Below are positions 12,689 to 23,954 of a stretch of 64,000 bases of DNA, one piece after another. Position numbers and translations under genes: made by a program. This DNA comes from Petunia secreta (Eukaryota; Streptophyta; Magnoliopsida; Solanales; Solanaceae): NCBI GenBank assembly GCA_029990175.1, contig JARKIP010000048.1, positions 26,870,001 to 26,934,000 of the forward strand, written 5' to 3'. The notes beneath the pieces are model-generated. The model saw only the letters and a list, made by a program, of their open reading frames with translations. It was not told where the DNA came from and ran no database searches. Each line of letters begins with the position of its first letter. The first letter of the stretch is position 1.

Positions 12689-13346
12689 CTCCCTCCGTCC
12701 CAATTTATGTGGCACCATATGGAAGAATTTCAATCTTAGATTAAAAGACTATGTATGGATGGTCTGAATTGTCTAAACAAGAATTCTTGAACAGTGAACA
12801 ACCAGTTCAGATATTCACGACCAAGAAATAATGGATTCTCTTTCGGATAGGAAGGCTGGAATGCCAACAGGCGTCTATTATTGAATTCACCCGACCCGAC
12901 CCCTAACTCATTGTACTAGTTACTGCTATAGCTAGTGCTAGTGCTGTATTGCTAGTGAACTTACAGAGCGAGCTGTAAAGGTAGAAAAAAACAGATCAAT
13001 CAAGAGATAGTGGTTCGGTTTTCTCCTAAGCAAGGACGGACGACTGAGGATTGGCCGGGGAGAGTCGTCTCAAATGCTGATACCATTTTCTAAATAAGCC
13101 ATTGACCGGGTACGGAGTTTAAGAAAATAGAGGTTGACCTTGTTAAATATCAATTTTACCCTTGAAAAAGTAGGAGAGAGAAGATTTGAGTAATAAAAAA
13201 GTTGTTGGTGGGTTTAAAAGTATGTAGGGCCCAACAAGGGTAAAATAGAGATGATGCATAAAATAATTGTCAAATAAGGAAAGGTGCCACTTATTTTGGG
13301 ACAAACAAAAAAGGAAATGGTGCCACATAAATTAGGACGGAGGGAG
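12689..13346. mobile_element. Stowaway-like element with TA target duplication
   Basis: Left end CTCCCTCCGTCCCAATTTAT and right end TAAATTAGGACGGAGGGAG form an inverted repeat of about 30 bp, with TA on both sides (12687-12688 and 13347-13348). At 658 bp it is longer than a usual Stowaway MITE. The middle (about 12770-13075) is visibly richer in G+C than the flanks, includes a CCCGACCCGACCCC run, and looks like unrelated DNA captured in or inserted into the MITE. No transposase frame. Confidence 0.85.
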
Positions 13347-13348
13347 TA

Positions 13349-13938
13349 TAATTTATGGGGTGTTTGAATGGATCTATTGCTGGCAGTATCATGACTTGAC
13401 TTTCAACTCAGAAACTTGAATGTAAACTGCATACATACACATATGCTAGTATCTATTTGTTTAGGCCTCTTTTGGTTTCCCTAACCTTATTTTGCAGGTT
13501 TTGATAGCCTTGAAAGGCTATACCATTAGTAAACTATATATGCAGGCAACAAGTATGCATAGGTGGAAGGATTGGTTACATAAACCAATAGTCGTATGAA
13601 GTTCATGAACCGGACAATTTAAGAGCGTGCATATAGGGCACTACTCTTCTCCCCCCTCTATTTATGTTATTGTCATCCCCTAGACCCTTTTATGTATTTG
13701 TTAGGAAGTTCTCTGATTTCTTTTGGCACCATAACGTGCAAATAGATCTCTAGGACAGGAGCAAAGAAAGCAGCATATAAGCAGTGACTACACTGGCTAA
13801 GCAGGGGCCTGTTCTTACACTTTTCTCACATCCTCTTTTCATTTTCTATGCATAAAATGCTAAAACGCATGTTGACCCTAAAATGGGGCTATTTCTGTAA
13901 TCTGAAAAAATTATATAAAATAGATTTTAGAAGTCTAA
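13349..13938. other. no recognisable gene
   Basis: Unassigned AT-rich sequence leading into the LTR cluster. It contains a phrase (TGGGGCTATTTCTGTAATCTG, about 13885-13905) of a type also seen just right of the cluster near 39330-39360. Confidence 0.4.
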
Positions 13939-14012
13939 AATTCCGAAATGACTGACCAAGGCCTGTTGTTGGTATTGCATTGAGCATATGAGCATTGCAC
14001 TCTGGTTTTGAG

Positions 14013-14285
14013 CGTTGCATATACTTCCCGGTTGGCGATGAGAGTCCCGCACCGGTGAAGGGTCATTATTGCATATACTTCCCGGTTGGCGATGAGAGTC
14101 CCGCACCGTTGAAGGGTCATCATTGCATATACTTCCCGGTAATCGATGAGAGTTCCGAGCCGGTAAAGGGTCATCATTGCATATACTTCCCGGTAATCGA
14201 TGAGAGTCCCGAGCCGGTGAAGGATCATTATTGCATACATCTCCTGGTGGACGATGGGAGTCCCGCGCCGGAGATAGGTATCAGG
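14013..14285 (+). repeat. 54-bp VNTR, 5 units
   Basis: The 54-bp period is seen from GATGAGAGT at 14035, 14089, 14143, 14197 and 14251. Units alternate between a GGTTGGCGATGAGAG form and a GTAATCGATGAGAG form. Confidence 0.92.
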
Positions 14286-14444
14286 CATACGTGACCGCAT
14301 TGCATCGTACCGCATTCATCCCATCTCATTGCACCGCATACTGACTATTATGTGTATTGTGTTGTGCTTTATGTATGCGGTATGTATACTATGTCGTGGA
14401 ACATATCTCAGTTTTCCTATATATTTCTGTCTCGTATTCTGGGT

Positions 14445-14580
14445 TGCGGGGATCGGGTTGCACGCTGCAACGGTATAAACATATGGATCGGGTTGCACAC
14501 CGCGACAGTATGAATATATGGATCGGGTTTCACGCCGCAACAGAATGAATATATGGATCAGGTTGCACGCCGCAACAAGA
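14445..14580 (+). repeat. 35-36 bp minisatellite in LTR
   Basis: Four imperfect units of GGATCGGGTTGCACGCCGCA followed by a short AT-rich link. The same block recurs in other LTR copies near 26215, 27680, 30030, 38550, 53040 and 54775. Confidence 0.85.
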
Positions 14581-15232
14581 TGTATTTCTGATTGTTGATA
14601 TGTTCGGGATGCGTATATGTTCTGGCTATCTTACGTTCCCGGTTGTTAATGAGTTTGTGATTCCATATGTGTTTCTAGTTATTATCAGCATAATTTAAAT
14701 AAGAGGAATTTGGTTTATCTGTTTTTCTTCTCTCTGGCTAGCTATCCTATTCTTTGAGATGGCTAATCTGCCCCACTTATTAAGTCCTTTTGACTCACCC
14801 TTGTTTGTTGTTTGTTTCTTGTCTATCTATTTCGTTTCGGCAGGTTCGCTCCAGGATCGAGTTCACCACGTTGTGAAGAAGCGAAGACAACCTCACCTGT
14901 CAGTGTGAGCCAGCTTTTATTCCGGATGGCCACCAGTTTATTGTTTATTATTTCAGTTGCATTTTGCTCCCTTCAAGAGGTATCTGTTTTCTTTTGTACT
15001 CTTAGATGTCTAGTCTGGATAGTCCTAAACCTAGTATGATGGGTAGTCAGCCGTATTTTCTTTTGTACAGCTTAGAGATATCAGTATGTCTGTGTTTTTG
15101 TTTTAGATCTTGTCCTTATTTATGAATTGTTATATTTATTTTCCTAATTCAAATGGTAAGGGTTTGACCGACGGGTTTAGGGGAGGATGTCGGGTGCCCG
15201 CACTGCCTAGCCGGAATCCAGGTCGTGTCAGT

Positions 15233-15246
15233 TGGTATCAGAGCCA
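15233..15246 (+). other. primer-binding site, tRNA-Met type
   Basis: TGGTATCAGAGCCA starts three bases after the LTR end. This is the standard primer site of Tekay/Del chromoviruses, complementary to the 3' end of initiator tRNA-Met. Confidence 0.85.
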
Positions 15247-15389
15247 TGTTTAGAGTCTATCCAGACTAAGACAGTGTCTAGTAGAGTCTCGCTGATGGGT
15301 ACATAGACGTCCGTACTTATCTACGAGAGGCTATGATGGCATTTAGGAAGTTTCACTTCCTTCATTTCTGATCATGCGTCGGTCTAGGA

Positions 15390-17004
15390 TGTAAAAGTAA
15401 TTTTTTTAATTCCTTCGTGGTAATCGTGAACCCTCGTGCGACAAATCGGCAAACCGTAGGAGTTCAAGACGAAGCAGTCTAGCCTGGGGCTAGCACTGAC
15501 GAAGCTCCGAGAGTTTTGATCGTGCTGACAAACTAGTTACGGAGGTCCCAGCTGTACGAGCTCGCGATGGGCAAGGGATCATGGCCTTGTGGTTCCCTTG
15601 GCTCTCTACGATGCTTTTATGAGAATCTTGGCGACGCAGATACCGCAAGAACCTACTGTTCGCTAGGCAGCTTATCAGGTTGTCTCAGATGCAGATACAG
15701 ATGTTCGGACTTAGAGAGTTCTTGTTCTAGTTCCAGTTCCTGGTGTTGCCCTAGTAAATTATGTTCTAGAAGCAGCATGTGTTGCGCCACCAATTGTTCT
15801 GGCTGGTTAGCCAGCCGAAGTAACGGTTCGGTCCGAGTGCCTAAAGAGGTTCCATTATTTTATGCGGTTGAACCTTCTGATATTCTTAAGCAATGCATCA
15901 GATAAACCACGTGATTTTTTTTAAAGTAAAATGATGTCAGCATATCCTTCAGGCTGTCGGTTATCTCGAGCAGTATGGTATTGATTATTCTGCTTTCCAG
16001 TTTCAGGGGTCCAGCGTTGAATTGATGGACCGCTCTCTTATTAGCTAACTTGGTTCGATTTTTCTTCTAGATTTATGGAAAAGTTCCTTTCGAGTAGTGA
16101 GCGAGATGAAAAGTGTTGCCAGTTTGAGTGGATTGGATAGGGTAGCCTGTCGGTTAGCCTGTTGGTGCTTCAAAATATGAGATTGAATTCTATAGAATGG
16201 CTGAATGTGCATTAGAACTAGTGCATGAGCCTTTCCAAAGATTCAAAGATTTATTAATGACCTTTCTCCTTCCTTGAGATCCCAGATGACTCGAGAGATT
16301 GAGGTCAGAATTTCATTTGATGTTGTTGTTGATATTGCCCGAAGGTGCGAGGCATACCATAAGTTAGAGCGGGAGAGAAAGAGATCCCGTGGCCCTAGTG
16401 GGTAACCATGGTACCTTATTTGGAGGTAAGAGTTTTGATTATTTTGGGAGGTCACCTTCCAGGTTATCTCAGCTTGTGTCACGTGATTCTCAGAGTGCCC
16501 CAGTAGTTCGTTAAGATCAGACCCAGTTTTCTCTTTATAGCCATCAATAATCTGTCCAGCTTCTATTTTCACTGAAAATGTGTTATCATCATCGTGAGTC
16601 TGATTATTCTTTGAGGAGTTTTCCCTTACTCCGACAAGTAGGCAGTCGTCTTTTCTCTCGTCATCAGGCATTTGCGCAGTCGCAGGGGATTTCATTTAGA
16701 TCTCAATTAGCAAAAGAAATGCCACCATCCAGTCGAGGTTGAGAGTGTGGTTGCAGTGGTTCTTCAGAAAGTGATCGTTAGGGTAGTGGCTCAGCTCAGC
16801 TGCAGAGGCAGTTTTATGAACTGCTAGTCTGGCAGGATGCTGAGGCATCCGATCGATCTCGAAATGGTGTGTCTTATCATGTTTCGATGGTTTCCTTGGA
16901 TGTCGTTTCTATTAAGAATCGGTTGCGGAAGAGGGGTGAGCTTCTGATATGATTTATTCTTAGCATTTATGATGACCCTACTAGTTTATCTAGTTTAAAT
17001 GTGA
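15390..17004 (+). pseudogene. Tekay/Del-like gag remnant
   Basis: It follows the primer-binding site. Translation in shifting frames gives NPRATNRQTVGVQDEAV near 15420-15480, typical of the gag N-terminus. Near 16150-16400 it gives EFYRMAECALELV, then PSLRSQMTREIEVRISF and VVVDIARRCEAYHKLERERK, a retrotransposon gag core. Stops and frameshifts are frequent and no CCHC knuckle survives. The 16243-16695 frame on the opposite strand is an antisense shadow. The gag sequence stops at about 17004, where it is fused without a normal LTR start to LTR copy 2. The junction shares an ATGTGAG microhomology. Confidence 0.75.
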
Positions 17005-18443
17005 GGAATGAAGCCTTTAGCCTAATTTGATATATTTTTCTGCTTATTGAATAGAGTGGGATCGTTTGGCAATGAAACCAAAGGACAAGCGGTTATTGAA
17101 TGGATGTACTAACTTTGTAACAAGGTAACTGTTTATATCCATTTCTTTGGAGGCACCTGGCCTCGTGGATTTTCTACCACGTGTTCTTTACGTGTGTAGC
17201 TGCCGATAGGCGTACTCATTACGCCTTAGCTTTTGATTTACATTATATATTATATGTTATGTTCTATTGTTGGTATTTTATTGAGGATCTGAGCATTGTA
17301 CTTTGGCTGTGAGTTGGCATCTACTTCCCGGCCGTCGATGAGAGTCTCGCGCCTCTGAAGGATTATTATTGCATCACATTGCATTCAGGAGTAGGAGTAT
17401 TCCGCTCCATTGTATCATATTGAGGGTAGGAGTATTCCGCCCCAGGAGCAGGAGTATTCCGCTCCATTGTATCATACTGAGGGTAGGAGTATTCCGCCCC
17501 AAGAACAGGAGTATTCCGCTCCATTGTATCATATTGAGGGTAGGAGGATTCCGCCCTACGAGAGTGCAGGAGTATTTCGCCTCAGCTTTACATTATATCG
17601 GGTGCAGGAGTATTCCGCCCCAAGAGAGTGCAGGAGTATTCCGCCTCTGGTTTGTATTATATCGGGTGCAGGAATATTCCGCCCCAGGAGCAGGAGTATT
17701 CCGCTCCAGTTGGTTATCAGATTGGGTTCCCCTCGAATGTAGGAGTATTCCGCTTCGAGATGGGATGACGGGCACATGTGACCCTTTGCATCAGATTTCA
17801 TTTCATTTCATTTCATCTCATTTCATTTCATTTCTTTTCATACCATTGTGTAGACTTGTGGTACATAACTATTGTTCTGCTTATACGTGCATTGCTTATT
17901 TGTTGATATGTTTTTGGCTCGTTCCTGTGAGTTTTTGGTTTCATACGTGTTTCCGATTATTATATGGCTCCGCCTTTTTAGAATTTAAATAAGAGGAATT
18001 TTGTTTACCTGTTTCTCCTCCCTGGCTAGCTATCCTATTCTTTGAGGTGGCTAGTTTGCCCCACTTATTGAATCCTTTTGACTCACCCTTGTTTGTTGTT
18101 TGTTTCTTGTCTAGCTATTTCGTTTCGGCAGGTTCGCTCCAGGATTGAGTTCGCCACGTTGTTCAGGAGCGAAGACGACTTCAGCTGTCAGGGTGAGCCA
18201 GCTTTTATTCAGGATGGCCACTAGTTTTATGTGTATTATTTCAGTTGCAATTTGCTCCCTTCAAAAGGTATTTGTCTTTTTCTGTACTCTTAGATGTCTA
18301 GTCAGGATAGCCCTAAACCTAGTATGTTGGGTGGTCAGCTGTAATTTCTTTTGTACAACTTAGAGGTATCAGTATGTCTGTGTTGTTTTTTTAAAGTCTT
18401 GTTCTTATTTATGAATTGAATTATATTATTTTCCTAATTTAAT
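17005..18443 (+). mobile_element. Tekay/Del-like LTR copy 2, lacking U3
   Basis: Homologous to the LTR from its GGAATGAAGCC motif onward, fused directly to gag on the left. It carries a variant in which most 54-bp units are replaced by an AGGAGTATTCCGC minisatellite. It includes the CGGCAG acceptor-like site (about 18126-18131) and stops around 18443, before the last part of U5, at a junction with a displaced LTR tip. It is a rearranged or aberrantly reverse-transcribed copy. Confidence 0.75.
17385..17765 (+). repeat. AGGAGTATTCCGC minisatellite
   Basis: More than ten copies of an AGGAGTATTCCGCC-type motif, spaced by CCAGGAGC, CAAGAGAGTGC or TCCATTGTATCATATTGAGG linkers. The array is a composite of units of about 24 and 47 bp. 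The same array occurs inverted near 20665-21060. Open frames through it are artefacts. Confidence 0.85.
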
Positions 18444-20150
18444 CGGTCAGTCATTTCGGAAGTTAGGACTCCGATTGGCGTGCCAATAATTTTAAGTGTT
18501 TATATCCATTTCAAAAGTTACAACTCCGATTGGCGTGCCAATATTTTTTGATTGGAATACGGTAAATGTTTATATCCATTTCTTTGGAGGCACCTAGCCT
18601 CGTGGATTTTCTACCACGTGTTCCTTACGTGTGTAGCTGCCGATAGGCGTACTCATTATGCCTTAGCTTTGGATTTATATTCTATATTATATGTTATGTC
18701 CCGTTATTGGTATTGCGTTGAGAATCTGAATATTTTACTTTGGCTGTGAGTTGGTATATACTTTCCAGCTGTCGATGAGAGTCCCGAGCCGGTGAAGGGT
18801 CATCATAGCATATACTTCCCGGTTGGCGATGAGAGTCCCATACCGGTGAAGGGTCATTATTGCATATACTTCCCGGTAATCGATGAGAGTCCTGAGCCGG
18901 TGAAGGGTCATCATAGCATATACTTTTCGATAATCGATGAGAGTCCCGAGCCCGTGAAGGATCACCATTGCATATACTTCCCGGTAATCAATGAGAGTCC
19001 CGAGCCGGTGAAGAGTCATCATTGCATATACTTCCGGGTAATCGATGAGAGTCCCGAGCCGGTGAAGGGTCATTATTGTATATACTTCCCGGTAATCAAT
19101 GAGAGTTCCGAGCCGGTGAAGGGTCATAATTGCATATACTTTCCAGTAATCGATGAGAGTCCCGAGCCGGTGAAGGGTTATCATTGCATATACTTCACGG
19201 TAATCGATGAGAGTCCCGAGCCGGTGAAGGATCATTATTGCATATATCTCCTGGTAGACGATGAGAGTCCCACACCGGAGATAGGTATCAGGCATATGCA
19301 ACTATATTGCATCGTACGGCATTCATCCCATCTCATTGTACCGCATACTGACTATTGTGTGTATTATGTTGTGTTTTATGTATGCGGTGTATACTATGTC
19401 GTGGACAAATCTCAGTTTGCCTATATATTTCTTGCTCGTATTATTGGTTGTGGGGATCGGGTTTCACGCCGCAATGGTATAAATATATGGATCGGGTTGC
19501 ACGCTGCAACAGGATGAATATATGGATCGGGTTGCACGCCGCAACAGGATGTATTTCTGAATGTTGGTGTGTTCGGGATACCTATATGTTTTGGTTATCT
19601 TACGCTCCTGGTTGTTGATGAGTTTGTCATTCCATACGTGTTTCTAGTTATTATCTGGCTCTGCCTTTTTATAATTTAAATAAGAGGAATTTTGTTTATC
19701 TGTTTCTCCTCCCTGGCTAACTATCCTATTCTTTGAGGTGGCTATTCTGCCCCACTTATTGAGTCCTTTTGACTCACTCTCGTTTGTTGTTTGTTTCTTG
19801 TCTCTCTATTTTGTTTCGGCAGATTCGCTCCAGGATTGAGTTCGCCACGTTGTGAAGGAGCGAAGACGACTTCAGCTGTCCGGGTGAGCAAACTTTTATT
19901 CCGGGTGGCCACCAGTTTATTGGTTATCATTTCAGTTGCATTTTTCTCCCTTCAGGAGGTATCTGTCTTCTTTTGTACTCTTAGATGTCTAGTCTGGATA
20001 ATCCTAAACCTAGTATGTTGGGTAGTCAGCTGTAATCTCATTTGTACAGCTTAGAGGTATCAGTATGTCTGTGTTTTTATTTTAATTCTTTGATCTTATT
20101 TATGAATTGTTATATTTATTTTCCTAATTTAATTGGTAAGGGTTCGCCCG
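18444..20150 (+). mobile_element. Tekay/Del-like LTR copy 3, rearranged
   Basis: Begins with two short copies of the LTR tip (GGACTCCGATTGGCGTGCC at about 18468 and again near 18525), each joined to a TGTTTATATCC segment from mid-LTR. It then continues through a ten-unit 54-bp array, the 36-bp repeats and most of the right end. It stops at GTTCGCCCGAC, about 70 bp short of the LTR end, and is immediately joined head-to-head to an inverted LTR. The array size matches copy F (36575-39313), so the two are close relatives. Confidence 0.75.
18775..19290 (+). repeat. 54-bp VNTR, 10 units
   Basis: Ten units at 54-bp steps (for example 18828, 18882, 18936, 18990 and 19044). Because 54 is divisible by three, open frames with 18-residue repeats run through the array on both strands. 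I regard these as non-coding. Confidence 0.93.
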
Positions 20151-22419
20151 ACAACTGAAATAATAACGAATAAACTAGTGGCCATCCGGAATAAAAGCTA
20201 GCTCACCCTGAAAGCTGAAGTCGTCTTCGCTCCTTCACAACGTGGCGAACTCAATCCTGGAGTAAACCTGCCGAAACAAAATAGATAGACAAGAAACAAA
20301 CAACAAACAACAAACAAGGGTGAGTCAAAAGGACTCAATAAGTGGGGCAGACTAGCCACCTCAAAAAATAGGATAGCTAGCCAAGGAGAAGAAACAGATA
20401 AACAAAATTCCTTTTATTTAAATGATAAAAAAGCAGAGCCAGATAACAACCGGAAACATGCAAGAAACTTCTAAACTCAACCAAGGGTGCGTGCCAGAAC
20501 ATATCAACAAATAAGCAATGCAAATATAAGCAAAACAGTAGTCATGTACCGCAAGTCTACACAATGGTATGAATTGAGATGAAATGAAATGAAGTGAGAT
20601 AACATGAAATGAAATGAAATATGATGCAAAGGGTCACATGTGCCCGTAATCCCATCCCGAAGGCAGAATACTCCTGCATTCGAGGAGAATCCAATCTGAT
20701 AACCAACTGGAGCGGAATACTCCTGCTCCTGGGGCGGAATACTGCTGCACCCGATATAATATAAACCAGAGGCGGAATACTCCTGCACTCTCTTGGGGCG
20801 GAATACTCCTGCACCCGATATAATGTAAAGCTGAGGCGGAATACTCCTGCACACGATATAATATAAAGCTGAGGCGGAATACTCCTGCGCTCTCTTGGGT
20901 CGGAATCCTCCTACCCTCAATATGATACTATTGAGCGGAACATTCCTGCTCCTGGGGCGGAATACTCCTACGCTCAATATGATACAATGGAGCGGAATAC
21001 TCCTGCTCCTGGGGCGGAATACTCCTGCACCCAATATGATATGCAATGTGATGCATATGAATGACATATAATGCATATGAATACAATATGATGTAATAAT
21101 AACCCTTCACCGGCGCGAGACTTTCATCGACAGCCGGGAAGTAGATGCCAACTCACAGCCAGAGTACAATGCTCAGTTCCTCAGTGCAATACCAACAATA
21201 GGACATAACATATAATACACAATGTAAATCCAAAGCTAAGGCGTAAGGAGTACGCCTATCGGCAGCTACACACGTAAGGAACACGTGGTAGAAAATCCAC
21301 GAGGCCAGGTGCCTCCAAAGAAATGGATATAAACACTTACCTTATTACAAAGTTAGCACAGTTACTCAACAACCGCTTTATCCTTTGGATTCACTGCCAA
21401 ACGATCCTGTTGTATTCAATAAGCAGAAAATGATATCAAATAAGCCAAAAGGCTTCATTCCCCACATCTTAGGGTAATCCAGTTAGGAAACTGATACCCT
21501 ATTCATATACGCAATACGCAGGCCAGGGCTATATACAGGGTTAAAAGTCACTTAACCAAACCCCAAAATAATTACATTTATATGTTGCCCATAACTCACT
21601 GAGTACGAATATATAATCAATTCTATTATCGGGGTCCATTTGACCCTTTAAACTATTAATTGAACTTATTAAAACGATGTCTAATATTCCAAGTTTTACC
21701 CTTAAAATATATTCAAACACACGTAATAAACTCAAATAATATATCAGGATCATTACCTGAGTGTTTCGGGGTAAAAATCCTATCTTTTCTCCGGCTCTTT
21801 TTGCATTTTCTGACATTTCTCTTACTGCATTTCATTTCTCCTTTTTTGCTCTGTTTTCCCATTCTTTGACCGCCCACTTTTGCATTATCTTTCTTTATTT
21901 TCATTTTCTTTTTCTTTTATTTCTTTTACTTTTCTTTTCGTGATAAAAATTAAAATGGTACCCTACGATATTTGAAATAATTTCAACTTTTGCATACAAG
22001 TTATACAAAATATATGTAACATACTCGCGAAGGCGGATCTCAAATCAGGTTCCCGAAACTCAAGATGCGAATTTAAATAGAAAAAGTCAAATTATTTAAC
22101 TTTCGGCATTTTAGCGGAAACTAGCCGAACAATATCGAAATTCACTTTCGAAAGTTCACAAAAGTCATAAATAATCATATGAACCTAATGACGCTTTCGG
22201 ATTTCGAATCGGAGCTCATCCGCCAAAACCGAGCTCGAAATTTTTTTTTAAATATTTATCGACAATAAAAACTGATACCTTTTTCGGATGCCTACCAAAC
22301 GAGTTCTGATTTAGCTCAAATTTTGCAGACAGGTCCTAATGGACCTTACAAATGTTTTAAAATTATCGACACGCTAATCAGAGTCCTAACTTCTGAAACG
22401 ACTGACCGAGGTCGTTTTA
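20151..22419 (-). mobile_element. Tekay/Del-like 3' LTR copy G, inverted
   Basis: On the minus strand it starts at 22419 with TAAAACGACCTCGG (TG mutated to TA), right after a polypurine tract (22420-22432), so it is a 3' LTR. Its U5 end is missing: the copy stops at 20151, about 200 bp short, where it abuts copy 3. It carries the AGGAGTATTCCGC minisatellite subtype and conserved GGTAAGTG and CGGCAG splice-like sites. Confidence 0.8.
20665..21060 (-). repeat. AGGAGTATTCCGC minisatellite, inverted
   Basis: On the minus strand this is the same composite array as 17385-17765. The plus strand shows GGCGGAATACTCCTGC many times. It marks an LTR subfamily distinct from the 54-bp-rich copies. Confidence 0.85.
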
Positions 22420-22812
22420 TTCTCCTCCACTTAAACTCTCGTTCGTCCTCGAACGAGCCTAAATCTAAAGAAAAATTTGCACAGTTACTCATATCCTAAT
22501 GTATGTCAAAGGTTCATCTTAACGAGGTCTATCGTATAAGAATAAGGATCATATAACTACTACTGGATAGTATGATGTAATCCAAGAATGATCTTTAGGC
22601 TGAACATCTACCTCAGGGTATTGTCTTTGAATTGGAATTATTATGACTTGAAAAAATAAATATAAAAGAGACATGTAGTTGGACCATGAGCTAAGGCAGA
22701 ATACTAGCACAAAGTTGATTACATGTGCACTTATAACGCTAAAGTAACTTCTCAAAGAGTTGAGGTGTGAAGGACATATACATACCAATGATGGATTGTC
22801 GACAAGGTGCAC
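22420..22812 (-). mobile_element. internal fragment of Tekay-like element (-), with polypurine tract
   Basis: On the minus strand this is internal sequence ending in GTTTAAGTGGAGGAGAA-type purines before the LTR start. About 22510-22790 is the reverse complement of 34860-35110. No catalytic motif was seen. Confidence 0.6.
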
Positions 22813-23205
22813 TAGACCTTTAACTCTAAATTTTCATGAAATAAAACAGCATCAATATAAGGATCCAGTTCTAGTTAAATACAGACAAGTAGCCAAAAGA
22901 AAATCGGAGTCACTATACAGGGTTACTACTGACGGTGTTCTCATGTATAAAGATAGACTTTGTGTTCCTGATGTTGCAGATTTAGTTTATGATAAAGGCA
23001 CATTATTCCAAATACACTGTTCGTCCAGGTTCGACTAAGATGTACCATGATATTAAGCAGATTTATTGGTGGGATGGAATGAAGTGTGACATAGCAGAAC
23101 TTGCAGCTCAGTGTTCTAATTGCCAGCAACTTAAAGTCATGTCATCTTTCCAGACTATATGCTTTCAGCAGATAGGTACGTATATATGATCAGGTTTCCA
23201 GCTTA
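22813..23205 (+). pseudogene. chromovirus integrase N-terminal (H2C2) fragment
   Basis: Translation gives VLMYKDRLCVPDVADL, then after a frameshift YTVRPGSTKMYHD, IYWWDGMKCDIAEL and CSNCQQLK. This matches the zinc-binding H2C2 domain of Ty3/gypsy integrase. The first His has become Arg (YTVRP for YTVHP), while MYH and the Cys pair remain. A frameshift near 23030 and a stop at about 23187 break it, and no DDE core follows. The orientation flips from - to + near 22812. It is homologous to the fragment at 28985-29411. Confidence 0.8.
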
Positions 23206-23954
23206 TCTCTGGCATTAATAGATTAATAGTGGGTTTAGCAGTGATCGACACTCATTGTAGGTTTCTGTCGTGCCCTAGGTTAGGTCGTGAGAAAAGTGGT
23301 ATCAACACCTCGGAGATTTGTATTACCATTCAGTATTTGGAGGAAGACTCCTCCACTTAAAGCACACACTCATGCAGCTATTTGAATAGGAATAACCATC
23401 CTCGCACAGTCTCCTGGACTAAAGAAGATTTAGCTAAAAGCTGAACGTAGGCCGACCTAAGCTACCAACTACCCTTTCGAGTTGCCAACCAGCTGCAACT
23501 CTTGAGTTCACAACTCCATACCTTTGTTGTAAACACCACCGCCTAATGGATGGTACTTCTATATAAAAATTTTGGCAGAGTTTCCCCTGAAACTGGATGA
23601 TCCGCAAAACAGAACCAGCAGTATACTATACATGGGGATGGATACCCGGATAAACTGATAACACAAACATGTTAAACGGATAACAAGATGATACAACTGG
23701 ATGACATAACAAATCCGCAGATAGAATGTCTGGACAGCACCACTGTCCTGACTTTCAACCTAATTTTCAGAGTATAGATCAAAGTTATAGACTTCATGGT
23801 ATTCATAAAAGTTTTAGATATATGTTTTAGGGTTCCAGGGAATCTTGAAGCATCTTAATATCACTTTTGTACAAGGAGTTATGCGCAAACTACTAACAGC
23901 TGTCCGAAGATAAAAACAATTTTCCAGATTTTGAAACATGATGAATATTTTCTG
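23206..23954. mobile_element. mosaic of internal and second-family LTR fragments
   Basis: 23206-23330 is unassigned. 23330-23565 is inverted 3'-internal sequence matching 33280-33475. 23570-23950 matches 31145-31510, part of the second gypsy family's LTR. Plus-strand 3'-internal sequence then resumes at about 23955. There is no gene. Confidence 0.55.

Larger units (their letters stand above)
13939..15230 (+). mobile_element. Tekay/Del-like LTR copy 1 (5' LTR, left-truncated)
   Basis: Ends GGTCGTGTCA at 15230, followed by a TGGTATCAGAGCC primer-binding site, so it served as a 5' LTR. Only the right half is present. It includes a five-unit 54-bp array (about 14013-14285), a block of 35-36 bp repeats (14445-14580), the conserved CGGCAG acceptor-like site and the U5 end. 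The left edge (13941-13961) is a 21-bp piece matching the reverse complement of the LTR tip, with one mismatch, joined abruptly to the interior: a local inversion or rearrangement. Confidence 0.8.

Noticed and set aside
13995..14294. CRISPR-like direct repeats
   Set aside because: Units are contiguous with no unique spacers, in a plant retrotransposon LTR. Same for the 43-bp array at 68-1205.
15233..15250. tRNA gene
   Set aside because: The sequence is a primer-binding site complementary to the tRNA 3' end only; no cloverleaf follows. Same at 62775 and 10419.
16243..16695. 150-codon minus-strand frame as a gene
   Set aside because: It is antisense to a gag remnant and its homologue at 34616-34834 is likewise antisense to inverted gag.
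18735..19517. Sense and antisense frames of about 190-240 codons with 18-residue repeats (HHCIYFPVIDESPEPVKG type), also at 37772-38614 and 53198-54626
   Set aside because: 54-bp units are divisible by three, so any stop-free unit gives an open array on both strands. They lie inside LTRs between predicted splice sites.
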